From Pleomorphomonas sp. JP5 (GTDB lineage Bacteria; Pseudomonadota; Alphaproteobacteria; Rhizobiales; Pleomorphomonadaceae), in NCBI RefSeq assembly GCF_023721815.1, contig NZ_JAMDLI010000021.1:62001-126000 (forward strand): a DNA stretch of 64,000 nt, written 5' to 3'. The number at the start of each line of letters is the position of its first letter. The first letter of the stretch is position 1. Shown here piece by piece: positions 49,300-58,505 of the stretch. The notes under the pieces were generated by a model that did no database searches, was not told where the DNA came from, and worked only from the letters and a program-made list of their open reading frames with translations. The position numbers were made by a program, and so were the translations under genes.

Positions 49300-50304
49300 T
49301 CAGGCCGGAAGCTTCAGGCCACTGTCGCGGGCGAGTTGGGAGAGGTTGATCGCCGGGCGCGGACCGATGTGGCCGACGCACTCGCCGCCAGCGAGGCAAC
49401 CGAGGTTGGTCGCTTCGGCAAGCGAGAGACCGCGCGAGCGGGCATAAAGAAAGCCGGCGGCGAACTGATCGCCGGCACCGGTCATGTCGACAAGCTCGTC
49501 CACCTGGGAGGCGGGCGCCGAGACCAGTTCATCTCCTTCGAAGGAGAGAGCGCCATCGCCACCCAACGTCACCGCCGCGGCCTTGCAATCGCGCCTGAGG
49601 CAGCTCACGGCCGTATCGAGATCGTGCGTTTCGTAAAGCGCCTTGGCCTCTTCCTTGTTGGCGAAAACGAGGTCGACCGTGCCAGAGCGCATCAGGTCCA
49701 GGAACTCGGCGCGGAAACGATCGACGCAGAAGCTGTCGGACAGCGTGATCGAAGCAAGGCGACCATGCGCGTGGGCAATGGCCGCCGCCTTGCGGAAGGC
49801 CTCCTTGGCCGCCGGCGGGTCCCAGAGGAAGCCTTCGAGATAGGTGTATCGAGCGGCGGCCACCGTCTTCTCGTCGATGTCGTCCACCGTGAGGTGATGG
49901 CAGGCACCGAGATAGGTGTTCATGGTCCGCTCACTGTCAGGCGTGATCAGGATCATGCAGCGCGCGGTCGGAGCACCATCGAAGAGCGGCCGCGTCTCGA
50001 AGTGGACGCCTTGGGATCGAATGTCGTGCGTGAACACTTCGCCGAAGGCGTCCGTTGCGACCTTGCCAATATAGGCGGCGTGACCGCCGAACGACGCAAC
50101 GCCGGCCGCCGTGTTGGCAGCTGAGCCGCCGGACGCCTCAACGGCTGGTCCCATCATCTCGTAGATGCGTCCGGCTTCCTCGGCATCGATCAATCGCATC
50201 ATGCCCTTGGTCACACCGAGTCTCACCAACGTATCCTCTTCGGTGGGCGAGAGAATGTCGACGATGGCATTGCCGATGGTCAGCACATCGAAATCGAGGC
50301 TCAT
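49300..50304 (-). CDS. PfkB-family carbohydrate/nucleoside kinase, adenosine-kinase-like
   Basis: A 334-residue ribokinase-fold kinase. SGGSAANTAAGVASFGGHA is the first signature and VDMTGAGDQFAAGFLYARS, with the catalytic Asp, the second. The opening MSLDFDVLTIGNAIVDILSP is typical of the group annotated as adenosine kinase in alphaproteobacteria. ATG 50304 is chosen with AGGAGACATT upstream; the extension to 50709 overlaps the EI24 gene on the other strand. Adenosine is a likely but unproven substrate. Confidence 0.88.
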   Translation of the reverse strand: MSLDFDVLTIGNAIVDILSPTEEDTLVRLGVTKGMMRLIDAEEAGRIYEMMGPAVEASGGSAANTAAGVASFGGHAAYIGKVATDAFGEVFTHDIRSQGVHFETRPLFDGAPTARCMILITPDSERTMNTYLGACHHLTVDDIDEKTVAAARYTYLEGFLWDPPAAKEAFRKAAAIAHAHGRLASITLSDSFCVDRFRAEFLDLMRSGTVDLVFANKEEAKALYETHDLDTAVSCLRRDCKAAAVTLGGDGALSFEGDELVSAPASQVDELVDMTGAGDQFAAGFLYARSRGLSLAEATNLGCLAGGECVGHIGPRPAINLSQLARDSGLKLPA

Positions 50305-50420
50305 GGGAAAAATGTCTCCTTTGCCCGGCATTGATACGGACGGCTCTTCCATTTGGCCTAGACCATTCCCAAGTGACCGGCAAGCCGCGCCAACACGGCA
50401 TCGAAGGGAGAATTCCAAGA

Positions 50421-51089
50421 ATGTTGAACGCCGTGCTGACAGCGCTCCGCGACATCCCGACACCGCCGTTCCGGGCGGTGCTGTGGAAGTCGATCGGCCT
50501 GACACTCGCTCTGCTCGCCGTCGTCTGGATCGGCACTTTCTCGGTGGCGGACTATCTCGTCGCCAAACTGCCAACCGAATGGCAGACGGCCGCCGATTGG
50601 CTGGCCGGTCTCCTCCTGTTCGTCGGCCTCGGCTTTCTGGTGGCGCCGGTGGCGGCGCTGTTCGCAGGCCTCTATGCCGACGAGGTCGCCGAAGTCGTGG
50701 AGCGGACACGCTATCCCCTGGACCGGCCCGGCGTGTCTCAACCGTTGATGACGGGGCTGGTTTCCGCTTTGCGCTTCACCGGCTTCGTGGTGCTGGTCAA
50801 CATCGCCATGCTGCCGCTTCTGTTCCTGCCCGGCATCAACGTGCCCATCTTCCTCGTCGTGAACGCCTATCTCCTGGGGCGGGAGTACTTTGAACAGGTC
50901 GCGATGCGATTTCGCCCGCCGGCGGACGCACAGGCGCTCCGAAGCGCCCATTCCGGAAAGGTCATGCTGGGTGGGCTGACAATAGCCGCCATGCTCGCCA
51001 TTCCCATCGTCAACATCCTGACGCCGCTCTACGCCACCGCGCTGATGGTCCACGTCATGAAGCTCACGGAGCGACAAGACCGGCTCTGA
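50421..51089 (+). CDS. EI24/CysZ-like integral membrane protein
   Basis: A 222-residue protein with four to five hydrophobic segments and the EI24-type pattern (LPLLFLPGINVPIFLVVNAY then LLGREYFEQVAMR), as in CysZ. E. coli CysZ imports sulfate; alphaproteobacterial members are rarely studied. ATG 50421 follows GGGAGAATTCCAAGA. It is divergent from the PfkB kinase and convergent with folC. Confidence 0.85.
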   Translation: MLNAVLTALRDIPTPPFRAVLWKSIGLTLALLAVVWIGTFSVADYLVAKLPTEWQTAADWLAGLLLFVGLGFLVAPVAALFAGLYADEVAEVVERTRYPLDRPGVSQPLMTGLVSALRFTGFVVLVNIAMLPLLFLPGINVPIFLVVNAYLLGREYFEQVAMRFRPPADAQALRSAHSGKVMLGGLTIAAMLAIPIVNILTPLYATALMVHVMKLTERQDRL

Positions 51090-51095
51090 AGCCTC

Positions 51096-52418
51096 TCAAA
51101 CCGGTGGCGTTCCATTATCGGACAACACCTCGCCAGCAAGATAGAGCGAACCGCAGATCAGAATGCGCGGCGCGGGACCCGACCAGGTGTCGCGAAGATG
51201 GGAAAGTGCGGCGTTGACACCGGACGTCGCCATGGCCGTGACACCGGCGCCGCGCGCCTCAGTGGCGAGCGCTTGCGGCTCGCGCGCCGCGTCCGAACCC
51301 CGAATGGGCACCGTGTAGACGCGCCGGGCAAGCCCGGCGAATGCCTCGAAGAACCCGACGGGATCCTTGGTGGCAAGCATGCCGGCGATGAGGACCAGCG
51401 GCCGCGCGACACGCTCCTCGAGATCGGCCATGGCCGACGCGATCACCTCGCCGGCTCCGGGATTGTGCCCGCCATCAAGCCAGATCTCCGCCCCTTGCGG
51501 TGCAGCCTCGACGATTGCGCCTGCCGTCAGGCGCTGCAGACGCGCCGGCCATTCGACACGCTCCATGCCGCGCTCGAAGGCCTCGTGTCCCACACGGAAA
51601 CCGGCCGCGCGCACCGCGGCGATAGCCGTCCCCGCGTTGACAATCTGGTGGCTGCCGGGAAGGCGAGGCCTCGGCAGGTCCAACAGGCCGTCGACATCCT
51701 GGAACACCAGGCGGCCCTGTTCCTCATAGGCCGTCCAGTCCTGGCCGCCGATCATCAGCATCCCCGCTCCGACTTCCGCCGCCACACGCTCGACGACGGC
51801 CACGATACCGTCAGGGTTCGGCGAGAGAACCGCCGGCGCGCCGGCCTTGAGGATGCCGGCCTTCTCGAAGGCGATCTTTTCAACCGTGTTGCCGAGATAA
51901 GCCTGATGATCGAGTGAGATCGACGTGATGACCGACACCGCCGGACAATCGACCACGTTGGTGGAATCGAAGCGACCGCCAAGACCGACTTCAAGAAGCA
52001 GCGCATCGGCCGGGCGCTCGGCAAACAGCAAGAAGCCGGCGGCCGTCAGGAGCTCGAACACCGTGATCGCCTCGTCGCCGTTAGCCTTTTCGGTCCGGGT
52101 CAGCGCATCGGCGAAAAGCTCGTCCTCAACGAAACTCGACGTACCCGGTCCGTCGGCAAGACGGAAACGCTCGTTGTATCGAACCAAATGCGGCGAGGTA
52201 TCGGCATGCACCCGGAGACCTTCGGCCTCCAGAATCGCCCGAAGGAAGGCAATCGTCGACCCCTTGCCGTTGGTACCCGCGATGTGAAAGACCGGCGGCA
52301 GACGACGCTCCGGATTACCAAGCGCGCCAAGCAGGCGGCGAATACGGCCAAGCGAGAGGTCGAAGCCTTTCGGCCAACGGGCACTGAATCGGTCGATGAT
52401 GTCGAGCGGCGTTTCCAT
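51096..52418 (-). CDS. folC: Folylpolyglutamate synthase / dihydrofolate synthase
   Basis: A 440-residue Mur-ligase-fold enzyme adding glutamate to (dihydro)pteroate and folates. FHIAGTNGKGSTIAFLRAIL holds the P-loop; LLLEVGLGGRFDSTNVVD and ITSISLDHQAYLG are further signatures. It follows accD by 90 bases on the same strand, the usual order. Confidence 0.96.
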   Translation of the reverse strand: METPLDIIDRFSARWPKGFDLSLGRIRRLLGALGNPERRLPPVFHIAGTNGKGSTIAFLRAILEAEGLRVHADTSPHLVRYNERFRLADGPGTSSFVEDELFADALTRTEKANGDEAITVFELLTAAGFLLFAERPADALLLEVGLGGRFDSTNVVDCPAVSVITSISLDHQAYLGNTVEKIAFEKAGILKAGAPAVLSPNPDGIVAVVERVAAEVGAGMLMIGGQDWTAYEEQGRLVFQDVDGLLDLPRPRLPGSHQIVNAGTAIAAVRAAGFRVGHEAFERGMERVEWPARLQRLTAGAIVEAAPQGAEIWLDGGHNPGAGEVIASAMADLEERVARPLVLIAGMLATKDPVGFFEAFAGLARRVYTVPIRGSDAAREPQALATEARGAGVTAMATSGVNAALSHLRDTWSGPAPRILICGSLYLAGEVLSDNGTPPV

Positions 52419-52508
52419 GGCAGCGGTCCGGATACAGGCGAGTCGCCCGAAAGGAACACGCCGCCCTGACGGCGGCGCGACGAACTGGAAAATCGAGGCT
52501 GCGGCCCG

Positions 52509-53384
52509 TCAGGCAGGAACGAGCGCGGAACCCTTGGCGTGGGTGAGCAGGCGAACCAGACGCCCGATGGTGGCGCGCAACTCGTGCCGATGCACCACGA
52601 GATCGACCATGCCATGCTCGTGGAGATACTCGGAACGCTGGAAGCCCTCAGGCAGCTTCTCTCGAATGGTCTGCTCGATGACGCGAGGACCGGCAAAGCC
52701 GATCAGCGCGCCCGGCTCGGCGAGATGAACGTCGCCCAACATGGCATAGGACGCAGTAACGCCGCCGAGCGTCGGATTGGTCAGTACGACGAGGTACGGA
52801 AGGCCTGCCTCACGCAACATCTCGACGGCCACGGTGGTACGCGGCATCTGCATCAGCGACAGAATGCCTTCCTGCATGCGGGCACCACCTGAGGCGGTGA
52901 ACATGACGAAGGCCGCCGAGCGGGCCACGGCCTCTTCCACACCGCGAATGATCGCCTCGCCGGCGGCGGTGCCTAGCGAACCGCCCATGAAGTCGAAGTC
53001 CTGAACCGCGGCAACCACCGCATTGCCCTCGACTCGGCCGGCGCCGACCAGAACGGCATCGTCGTTGCCGGTCTTGGCGCGCGAGTCGCGCAAGCGGTCG
53101 ACATAGCGCTTCTCATCACGGAACTTGAGCGGATCCTGCGTCACGGCCGGCGTCGAGATGGCCTCGTAGTCGCCGTCGTCGAACAGCTGCACGAAGCGCT
53201 CCTTCGGCGGCATGCGCATGTGGTAGCCGGAGTTGGGGATCACCCACTGGTTGGCTTCGAGGTCGCGGTGAAAAACCATCTCGCCCGTCTCCGGGCACTT
53301 CACCCAGAGATTCTCCGGCACATCGCGCTTGGCGGACCAGAGGGAACGGATTTTCGGGCGGACGACGTTGTTGATCCAGTTCAC
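52509..53384 (-). CDS. accD: Acetyl-CoA carboxylase carboxyltransferase subunit beta
   Basis: A 291-residue subunit that with AccA transfers carboxyl from biotin to acetyl-CoA. [38 protein letters not shown] and [19 protein letters not shown] are conserved. The zinc-ribbon region reads [20 protein letters not shown], retaining one of four Cys, a pattern I recall as common in this order. The GTG at 53384 (VNWINNVV) is chosen as the family start; the reading to 53495 is not conserved. folC is downstream. Confidence 0.95.
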   Translation of the reverse strand: MNWINNVVRPKIRSLWSAKRDVPENLWVKCPETGEMVFHRDLEANQWVIPNSGYHMRMPPKERFVQLFDDGDYEAISTPAVTQDPLKFRDEKRYVDRLRDSRAKTGNDDAVLVGAGRVEGNAVVAAVQDFDFMGGSLGTAAGEAIIRGVEEAVARSAAFVMFTASGGARMQEGILSLMQMPRTTVAVEMLREAGLPYLVVLTNPTLGGVTASYAMLGDVHLAEPGALIGFAGPRVIEQTIREKLPEGFQRSEYLHEHGMVDLVVHRHELRATIGRLVRLLTHAKGSALVPA

Positions 53385-53682
53385 GGAGAGTTTCGACCTT
53401 TGCTCGCGGAACGCCGGCCGGCCATGCCGTTCCCGGCGCGGAACCGGCCGCAGCCAAGCCTCGGGGCGCCGCCGTTCCTTCGTCGAGGCTCTCATAGCAC
53501 AGCCTTCCCCGGGACCAAAGCCGTTTCACCTAGAGCCTTCGCCGACCAAGTTGAAGCATTTGGCCGCCAAGCGAAGACACAAGGTTTGTCTGCTGGAGCA
53601 CCCGCCAGACCACCCGGGATCGAGTCGGCACTTTCCAGCGGCCTCCGACCGGGCTAGCCTCGGATCGCTCCAGGAGACCTTC

Positions 53683-54153
53683 ATGCCGCTACCCATCATC
53701 GAGCGCCGCCGTATCGAAGCGGAGATCGTCGGCCACCTTTATCGCGAGCTCGTGGCGCGCATTGGCGAAGGGCCTGCGCGGGACGTGATTGACGTGGCCA
53801 TTCGGAAAACCGCGATCGCCCATGGAGAGAAATGCCGTGCCGACCTCGGCCGAATGCCCGACTTCAGGGATTTCGAGACTATCCTGCCAGACTGGACAGC
53901 CGAAGATGCCCTGACGATCGAAGTGCGCGAGGTCGGGCCGGATGTCCTTTCCTATGACGTCACTCGCTGCAGATATGCCGAGACCTACCAGGAGATGGGG
54001 CTCTCGGAGATTGGCGCGTTGCTGTCATGCAACCGCGACGCCGCCTTTTGCGAAGGCTACAATCCGGCCATGCGACTTGAACGCACGCAAACCATCATGA
54101 CAGGCGGCCACCGTTGCGACTTTCGCTATCGCCTCGACCGGAACGAGGACTGA
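53683..54153 (+). CDS. L-2-amino-thiazoline-4-carboxylate hydrolase-like protein
   Basis: A 156-residue protein that fits the ATC-hydrolase family: CRYAETYQEMGLSEIGALLS then CNRDAAFCEGY, and RTQTIMTGGHRCDFRYRL near the C-terminus. The characterised Pseudomonas enzyme opens the thiazoline ring on a route to L-cysteine, but many members have other or unknown roles. ATG 53683 follows CAGGAGACCTTC. It is divergent from accD and upstream of the LacI gene. Confidence 0.75.
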   Translation: MPLPIIERRRIEAEIVGHLYRELVARIGEGPARDVIDVAIRKTAIAHGEKCRADLGRMPDFRDFETILPDWTAEDALTIEVREVGPDVLSYDVTRCRYAETYQEMGLSEIGALLSCNRDAAFCEGYNPAMRLERTQTIMTGGHRCDFRYRLDRNED

Positions 54154-54318
54154 TCGACCGCAAGGGCTCATGCCTGCCGGAGCAGTTTTCTTAAGGGCGT
54201 TTACCTCAAAACCGCCGTTCGTTGAAATTGCCGCCAACATCCGTTGCTGGTCTTGCATCCACCGGCTAAATCGGATGATGAATGGACGGTCAGAAACGAT
54301 AGTTACATCCACCCGGGC

Positions 54319-54342
54319 ACAAAGGTTTTCTCGGACCTTTGT
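54319..54342. promoter_or_regulatory. Perfect inverted repeat upstream of the LacI-type gene
   Basis: ACAAAGGT (54319-54326) pairs perfectly with ACCTTTGT (54335-54342) around eight bases. It lies 57 bases before the LacI-type start codon and could be an autoregulatory operator or a leader hairpin. Confidence 0.45.
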
Positions 54343-54399
54343 CGGCGTCGTTTTGCCTTCGGTCGTCCGGCGCGAACAGCGCGGCGCGGAAAGAATGTG

Positions 54400-55536
54400 A
54401 TGAAAATCGGGGTTCGCGATATTGCCAGGGAGGCGGGCGTTGCGGTCAGCACCGTATCGCATGTCCTCAATGGGACCGCCTCGATTAGCCGCGAAGTGCG
54501 CGAGCGCGTTCTGGCCGTGGCGCGCGAGCTCGGCTATCTCGACCAGCGGCGCGCCAAGGCTACGATCGCCACCATGGAGCGTGTGGTCGTCGCCTTCGAC
54601 CAGAGCTTTGAGACCTCGGGCGATGCCGCATTCCGCAATCGAGCCCTCTATCAGGGCCTCAAGCGGGAATGCGAGCGCCGGTCGCTCAAGACAACCGTCC
54701 ATATTTCCGATGACATCGGTTTTGACGCAGGCAAGGTGGAAGAAATTGCCCGTACAGAGAAAGCCAGCGGTGTCATCTTGATGAGCAGCGGCGACCAGCT
54801 GGATCTGGGCGACCTCGTCAAGACGGGGTTGTCGATGGTGATCATGAACGGCGAGGAACGGCTTCGACGCGCCGATGCGGTGGTGCCGGCCAACAGCTTC
54901 GCCGCCGGTGTCGCGGTTCGGTACCTGATCGAGGCCGGCCACCGCAACGTACTGATGCTGGGTACAACGGGTCGCGATCATCTGGCGGGACGGCGCACCG
55001 GCTTCGTCGAAGCGATCGGAGCCCTAGGCCTTGAACTGCGCGACGCCTTTCTGGCCAAGGAGGACAGCGCGGATGCCGGCGAGGCCGCCGTAGCGGCGCG
55101 ATTGGACGAAACCGGCCATCTCGGAGGCGCGACCGCCATTTTCTGCCTGTCCGATCCGCTGGCCGAAGGTGCCTTGAGAGCCCTTTCTGCGGCCGGCCTC
55201 AATGTCCCAGCCGATGTGTCGGTCATTGGTTGTGACGGCATACGGGAGGCCCGGCCGGCCGGTCTTGCAACGGTCAGCGTCGGCTATGAGTACCTTGCCG
55301 CGTCTGCCCTGGCGATCATGGAATCCCGATTGATGGTCCCCAAGACAGCCCGCTCCTGCATCCTGGTGGAGTTCGGCTCCGAGCTCATCGTGGGGACCAC
55401 CGTTGGCCCGCCACCCGGCGAACGCGCACCAAGAAAAGGCGTCGGCACGGCGCCAATACGTGGCAGACGAGTTCGCCGCGGCAGCATCGGCGGGGGAGGG
55501 CCGCATGCGCGTCTTGTTCTTAATCGACCCCACTGA
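54400..55536 (+). CDS. LacI-family transcriptional regulator
   Basis: A 378-residue repressor-type protein. The N-terminal helix-turn-helix (IGVRDIAREAGVAVSTVSHV then LNGTASISREVRERVL) is complete, followed by a periplasmic-binding-like effector domain (GVILMSSGDQ, VSVIGCDGIREARPAGLATV). The last about 40 residues (from PPPGERAPRKG) are a basic, Gly/Arg-rich extension beyond the usual LacI end, and the final 32 bases overlap the next gene. ATG 54400 is chosen. The overlap suggests it controls that gene, perhaps in response to a sugar. Confidence 0.9.
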   Translation: MKIGVRDIAREAGVAVSTVSHVLNGTASISREVRERVLAVARELGYLDQRRAKATIATMERVVVAFDQSFETSGDAAFRNRALYQGLKRECERRSLKTTVHISDDIGFDAGKVEEIARTEKASGVILMSSGDQLDLGDLVKTGLSMVIMNGEERLRRADAVVPANSFAAGVAVRYLIEAGHRNVLMLGTTGRDHLAGRRTGFVEAIGALGLELRDAFLAKEDSADAGEAAVAARLDETGHLGGATAIFCLSDPLAEGALRALSAAGLNVPADVSVIGCDGIREARPAGLATVSVGYEYLAASALAIMESRLMVPKTARSCILVEFGSELIVGTTVGPPPGERAPRKGVGTAPIRGRRVRRGSIGGGGPHARLVLNRPH

Positions 55537-56992
55537 TCTCAGGCGCTGGCAAGCCGAGGCGATCAACGGTGTGCTGGCTGCCACGGGCGGCAGCGGCGCC
55601 ATTGCTGCGGCAGCCGGTCCGCCGCCTGCCAGTCTGCTCGATTTCTGTCTAGCCTTCGAGGCTCTCGCCTTTCGCCGGCCTCTCAGCGAACCGCTTGCGC
55701 GGTTATCGCCCACCGCGCTCGGTCTGCCCAACGTCGATGAAGGGGCGGATCTCATCGTCGATCTGGCCGCGGCGACCGAAATCTCTTGCGATCGGCTGCT
55801 GATCAGCGTGAGCGGAACCGGAGTGGCCGCCGGCGCCGCGGACGCGATCATGGCCGGAGAAGAGCCGTTTCTCGATCTCATCGCGGTAACGGGCGATACG
55901 CAGCGTCTGGTCGGCCGCTGGCACATCGCGGTCGAAGACCGGCGACAGCTCGGATCCGGTATGTCCATCACCACCGGCCGGGCGATCGAGATGCTGACGC
56001 TGGCAGCCGGGCACATTGCAGCCGGCGCCACCCTGCACGATCTCACGCTGCCGCTTGTCGAAGCCGACCCGCCGCCGCGTCGAGCCGGCAATCCGGGCCG
56101 CTTCGCGGCTGCGACATTCGCACGGTCGCTTGCCAATCGCCTGGAGCGTCTCGTGCGCAACCCGCCAAACTGGGCGGTGGCCTGGCGAGTCGACGAGACC
56201 GGCGAGGGCGCCCTGCCGATCATTGCCGGCTCTCCCTGGCGACGGATCGCCGATAACGGCGATCGCTTTTACGCCGACCCCTTCGTGGTGCGGCATGGCG
56301 ACCGTACCGTCCTGCTGATGGAAGAGTTTCCGTTTGCAACGCAAAAGGGCATCATTTCCGCCGTGGACCTTGGCGCCGATGGCCCCGTCGGTACGCCTCG
56401 TCCGGTGATCGAGACCGAGTGCCACCTGTCCTATCCCTTCGTCTTCGAGGAAGACGATGTGCTCTACATGATCCCGGAAACGTCCGGCCAACGTCAGGTT
56501 CAGCTTTGGCGTGCGGTCGAGTTTCCGGACCGCTGGGAGCAAGTGGCTGTCCTGATCGACAACATCGACCTTGGCGACGCCACGCTTCTTCAGGCGGGCG
56601 GCCGACGCCACCTGTTCGGCACGGTGCGGCCCCACTGGGGCTCCAGTTGGGACGGACTTGCCATCTTCACGGCCGAGACGCTCACCGGGCCGTGGGTTCC
56701 ATTGTTCGCCGGTCCAGCCAAGGTCGATGTCGCCTCGGCTCGGCCGGCCGGTCGGATGTTTTCGGTGGGCGGCAGCATTATCCGCCCGTTCCAGGATAGC
56801 GCCGGCGGTTATGGCGCCGGCCTCGGCTTTGCCCGCATCGATCGCCTCGATACCGGCGGCTACGCCGAGACGGCCCTTGTCGCATTGCGGCCGGCGCCTC
56901 CGCTTTCAGGCCTGCACACCTACAACCGGGGTGGCGGCTTCGAGGTCATCGACGTCATTGCAGGCGGCGAGCTGGACGTCGTCATCCCGTAG
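55505..56992 (+). CDS. Glucosamine inositolphosphorylceramide transferase 1 N-terminal-like (GINT1-like) protein
   Basis: A 495-residue protein. The C-terminal half has a beta-propeller-like pattern (FYADPFVVRHGDRTVLLMEE, ECHLSYPFVFEEDDVLYMIP then ETSG, and LFGTVRPHWG) that I recognise from bacterial proteins labelled GINT1-like or formyl-transferase-like, often near polysaccharide genes. The N-terminal 200 residues (FLIDPTDLRRWQAEAINGVL) resemble the formyltransferase-like half of such proteins. No catalytic residues are certain. It starts inside the end of the LacI-type gene with GGGGGAGGG upstream. A role in modifying a surface glycan is inferred from family context only. Confidence 0.65.
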   Translation: MRVLFLIDPTDLRRWQAEAINGVLAATGGSGAIAAAAGPPPASLLDFCLAFEALAFRRPLSEPLARLSPTALGLPNVDEGADLIVDLAAATEISCDRLLISVSGTGVAAGAADAIMAGEEPFLDLIAVTGDTQRLVGRWHIAVEDRRQLGSGMSITTGRAIEMLTLAAGHIAAGATLHDLTLPLVEADPPPRRAGNPGRFAAATFARSLANRLERLVRNPPNWAVAWRVDETGEGALPIIAGSPWRRIADNGDRFYADPFVVRHGDRTVLLMEEFPFATQKGIISAVDLGADGPVGTPRPVIETECHLSYPFVFEEDDVLYMIPETSGQRQVQLWRAVEFPDRWEQVAVLIDNIDLGDATLLQAGGRRHLFGTVRPHWGSSWDGLAIFTAETLTGPWVPLFAGPAKVDVASARPAGRMFSVGGSIIRPFQDSAGGYGAGLGFARIDRLDTGGYAETALVALRPAPPLSGLHTYNRGGGFEVIDVIAGGELDVVIP

Positions 56993-57004
56993 TGCCCCTG
57001 CCGA

Positions 57005-57358
57005 CTACCAACGGTGACGGCGGGGGCCGCAGTCCATGATCTCCACCCGCTGATAGCGAACGATTCGCCCCCAGGGGTCGACGATCGGTCGGTTGACCAA
57101 GCGGGGCCGACACATCGGAGGCGGCCCCCACTGATGCCGTGATGGCCCCCAACCCGGCCGCCCCCAGCCCGGTCCGGGAGGCGGCGGCGCTCCCCAACCC
57201 CAACGCGGAGGCGGGGGTGCCATGCGCGGGCCGTCGTGGTAGCCAAAATAGAACCCGTCGGCCGCCGCGGTCGAAGCCGTGCCGGCGAGACCGGCGGCAG
57301 CGATCAATGCCACCGCCAAAGAAGCGGCAAGGGTTGTGAGAAGACGCCTGTGCAACAT
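57005..57358 (-). CDS. Small secreted Trp/Pro/Gly-rich protein
   Basis: A 117-residue protein with a signal peptide (about 1-33, ending in STAAA) and a mature part dominated by Pro, Gly, Trp and Arg (PPPPRWGWGAPPPPGPGWGR). Two Cys, in PPPMCRPRLV and IMDCGPRRHRW, could form a disulfide. I do not recognise a family; similar low-complexity secreted proteins occur in many alphaproteobacteria. It is convergent with the GINT1-like gene, twelve bases apart. Confidence 0.7.
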   Translation of the reverse strand: MLHRRLLTTLAASLAVALIAAAGLAGTASTAAADGFYFGYHDGPRMAPPPPRWGWGAPPPPGPGWGRPGWGPSRHQWGPPPMCRPRLVNRPIVDPWGRIVRYQRVEIMDCGPRRHRW

Positions 57359-57513
57359 GGGACGGCCCTCCTTGGAGCTCAGACCCTCCGGTTTCCGGCC
57401 GGCGGGTCATCTTGAGCGTGTTTCTACGCCGTCTCCCTTGAACCAACCCTGAGGCCCACGTTCATCGGCCATTCAGCTTTTCAGCCGACAGTCCGCCGAG
57501 AAAGTCGAGGCCG

Positions 57514-58458
57514 ATGACCGAAACCGCTCCTCTTGTCACCATGGCGCCCGATCTCGCCACTGCCGTTCTGGATTGGCAGCGCTGGCTGGCCGATTTGCGT
57601 CGCCTCAGCCCGCGCACGGTTGAAGCCTATGCGCGCGATGCCGATGACTTCGTCCGCTTCCTGACAAGCCACCTTGGCGCACCTCCCGCGATCGCCGATC
57701 TCGGACGTCTTTTGCCGGCCGACTATCGCGCCTTCCTCGCGCGTCGCCGACGCGACGGGCTCGCCGCGCCGAGTCTTGCGCGCGGCCTCTCCGGCATACG
57801 CTCGCTGATTCGATTCCTGGAAAAGCGGGGAGAAGCGACCAGCGCCGCCGTCGCCGCTGTCGCCGCGCCGAAGACGCCCCGCCGGCTACCACGACCGCTC
57901 GGCGTTGCCGACGCCCTCTCCATCGTGTCCGACGCCGGCGCTCTAGTGGAAGAGCCATGGGTCGCGGCCCGCGACGCCGCCGTGTTGGCATTGCTCTATG
58001 GAGCAGGCTTGCGCATTTCCGAGGCCCTTTCGCTGACCGCCGCCGAAGCGCCGCCGGAAGCAGGTGGCGCGATTCGCATAACCGGCAAGGGGGGCAAGAC
58101 GCGCTTGGTTCCGGTGCTCCCCGCGGTCGGCCGGGCCGTGGCCACCTATGTTCGCCTCGTGCCCTTCCGCCTCGCGCCGCAAGAGCCGTTGTTCCGGGGC
58201 GTGAAGGGAGGGCCACTGTCGCCCCGCATCATCCAGCTTGCCATTCAACGCCTGCGTGGAGCCCTGGGCCTTCCCGAGACGGTGACACCACATGCGCTCC
58301 GACATTCCTTCGCCACGCATCTTCTTGGCTCTGGAGGCGATTTGCGCACCATCCAGGAACTACTTGGCCACGCCAACCTTTCGACGACGCAGGTCTATAC
58401 CTCGGTCGACGCCGAGCGGCTGGTGGCCGCCTGGAAAGGCGCACATCCGCGCGCGTGA
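57514..58458 (+). CDS. xerC: Tyrosine recombinase XerC
   Basis: A 314-residue site-specific recombinase that with XerD resolves chromosome dimers at dif. The N-terminal SAM-like domain begins VLDWQRWLADLRRLSPRTVE. Catalytic residues fall in LLYGAGLRISEALSL (Arg), TGKGGKTRLVPV (Lys), HALRHSFATHLL (His-x-x-Arg), LGHANLSTTQVYT (His and nucleophile Tyr). Housekeeping length and context argue against an integrase of a mobile element. It lies in a cluster with the 2-oxoglutarate dehydrogenase genes. Confidence 0.93.
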   Translation: MTETAPLVTMAPDLATAVLDWQRWLADLRRLSPRTVEAYARDADDFVRFLTSHLGAPPAIADLGRLLPADYRAFLARRRRDGLAAPSLARGLSGIRSLIRFLEKRGEATSAAVAAVAAPKTPRRLPRPLGVADALSIVSDAGALVEEPWVAARDAAVLALLYGAGLRISEALSLTAAEAPPEAGGAIRITGKGGKTRLVPVLPAVGRAVATYVRLVPFRLAPQEPLFRGVKGGPLSPRIIQLAIQRLRGALGLPETVTPHALRHSFATHLLGSGGDLRTIQELLGHANLSTTQVYTSVDAERLVAAWKGAHPRA

Positions 58459-58505
58459 AACCGGACGCTTCCCTCGCTAGCCGACTATCCTTGGCCGACC
58501 CGATA

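Noticed and set aside
57514-58458. XerC near the edge of a mobile element, with tRNA-Ala as an attachment site
   Set aside because: XerC has housekeeping length and sits in a conserved core cluster 18 kb from the tRNA; no direct repeat of the tRNA end or mobile genes were seen.
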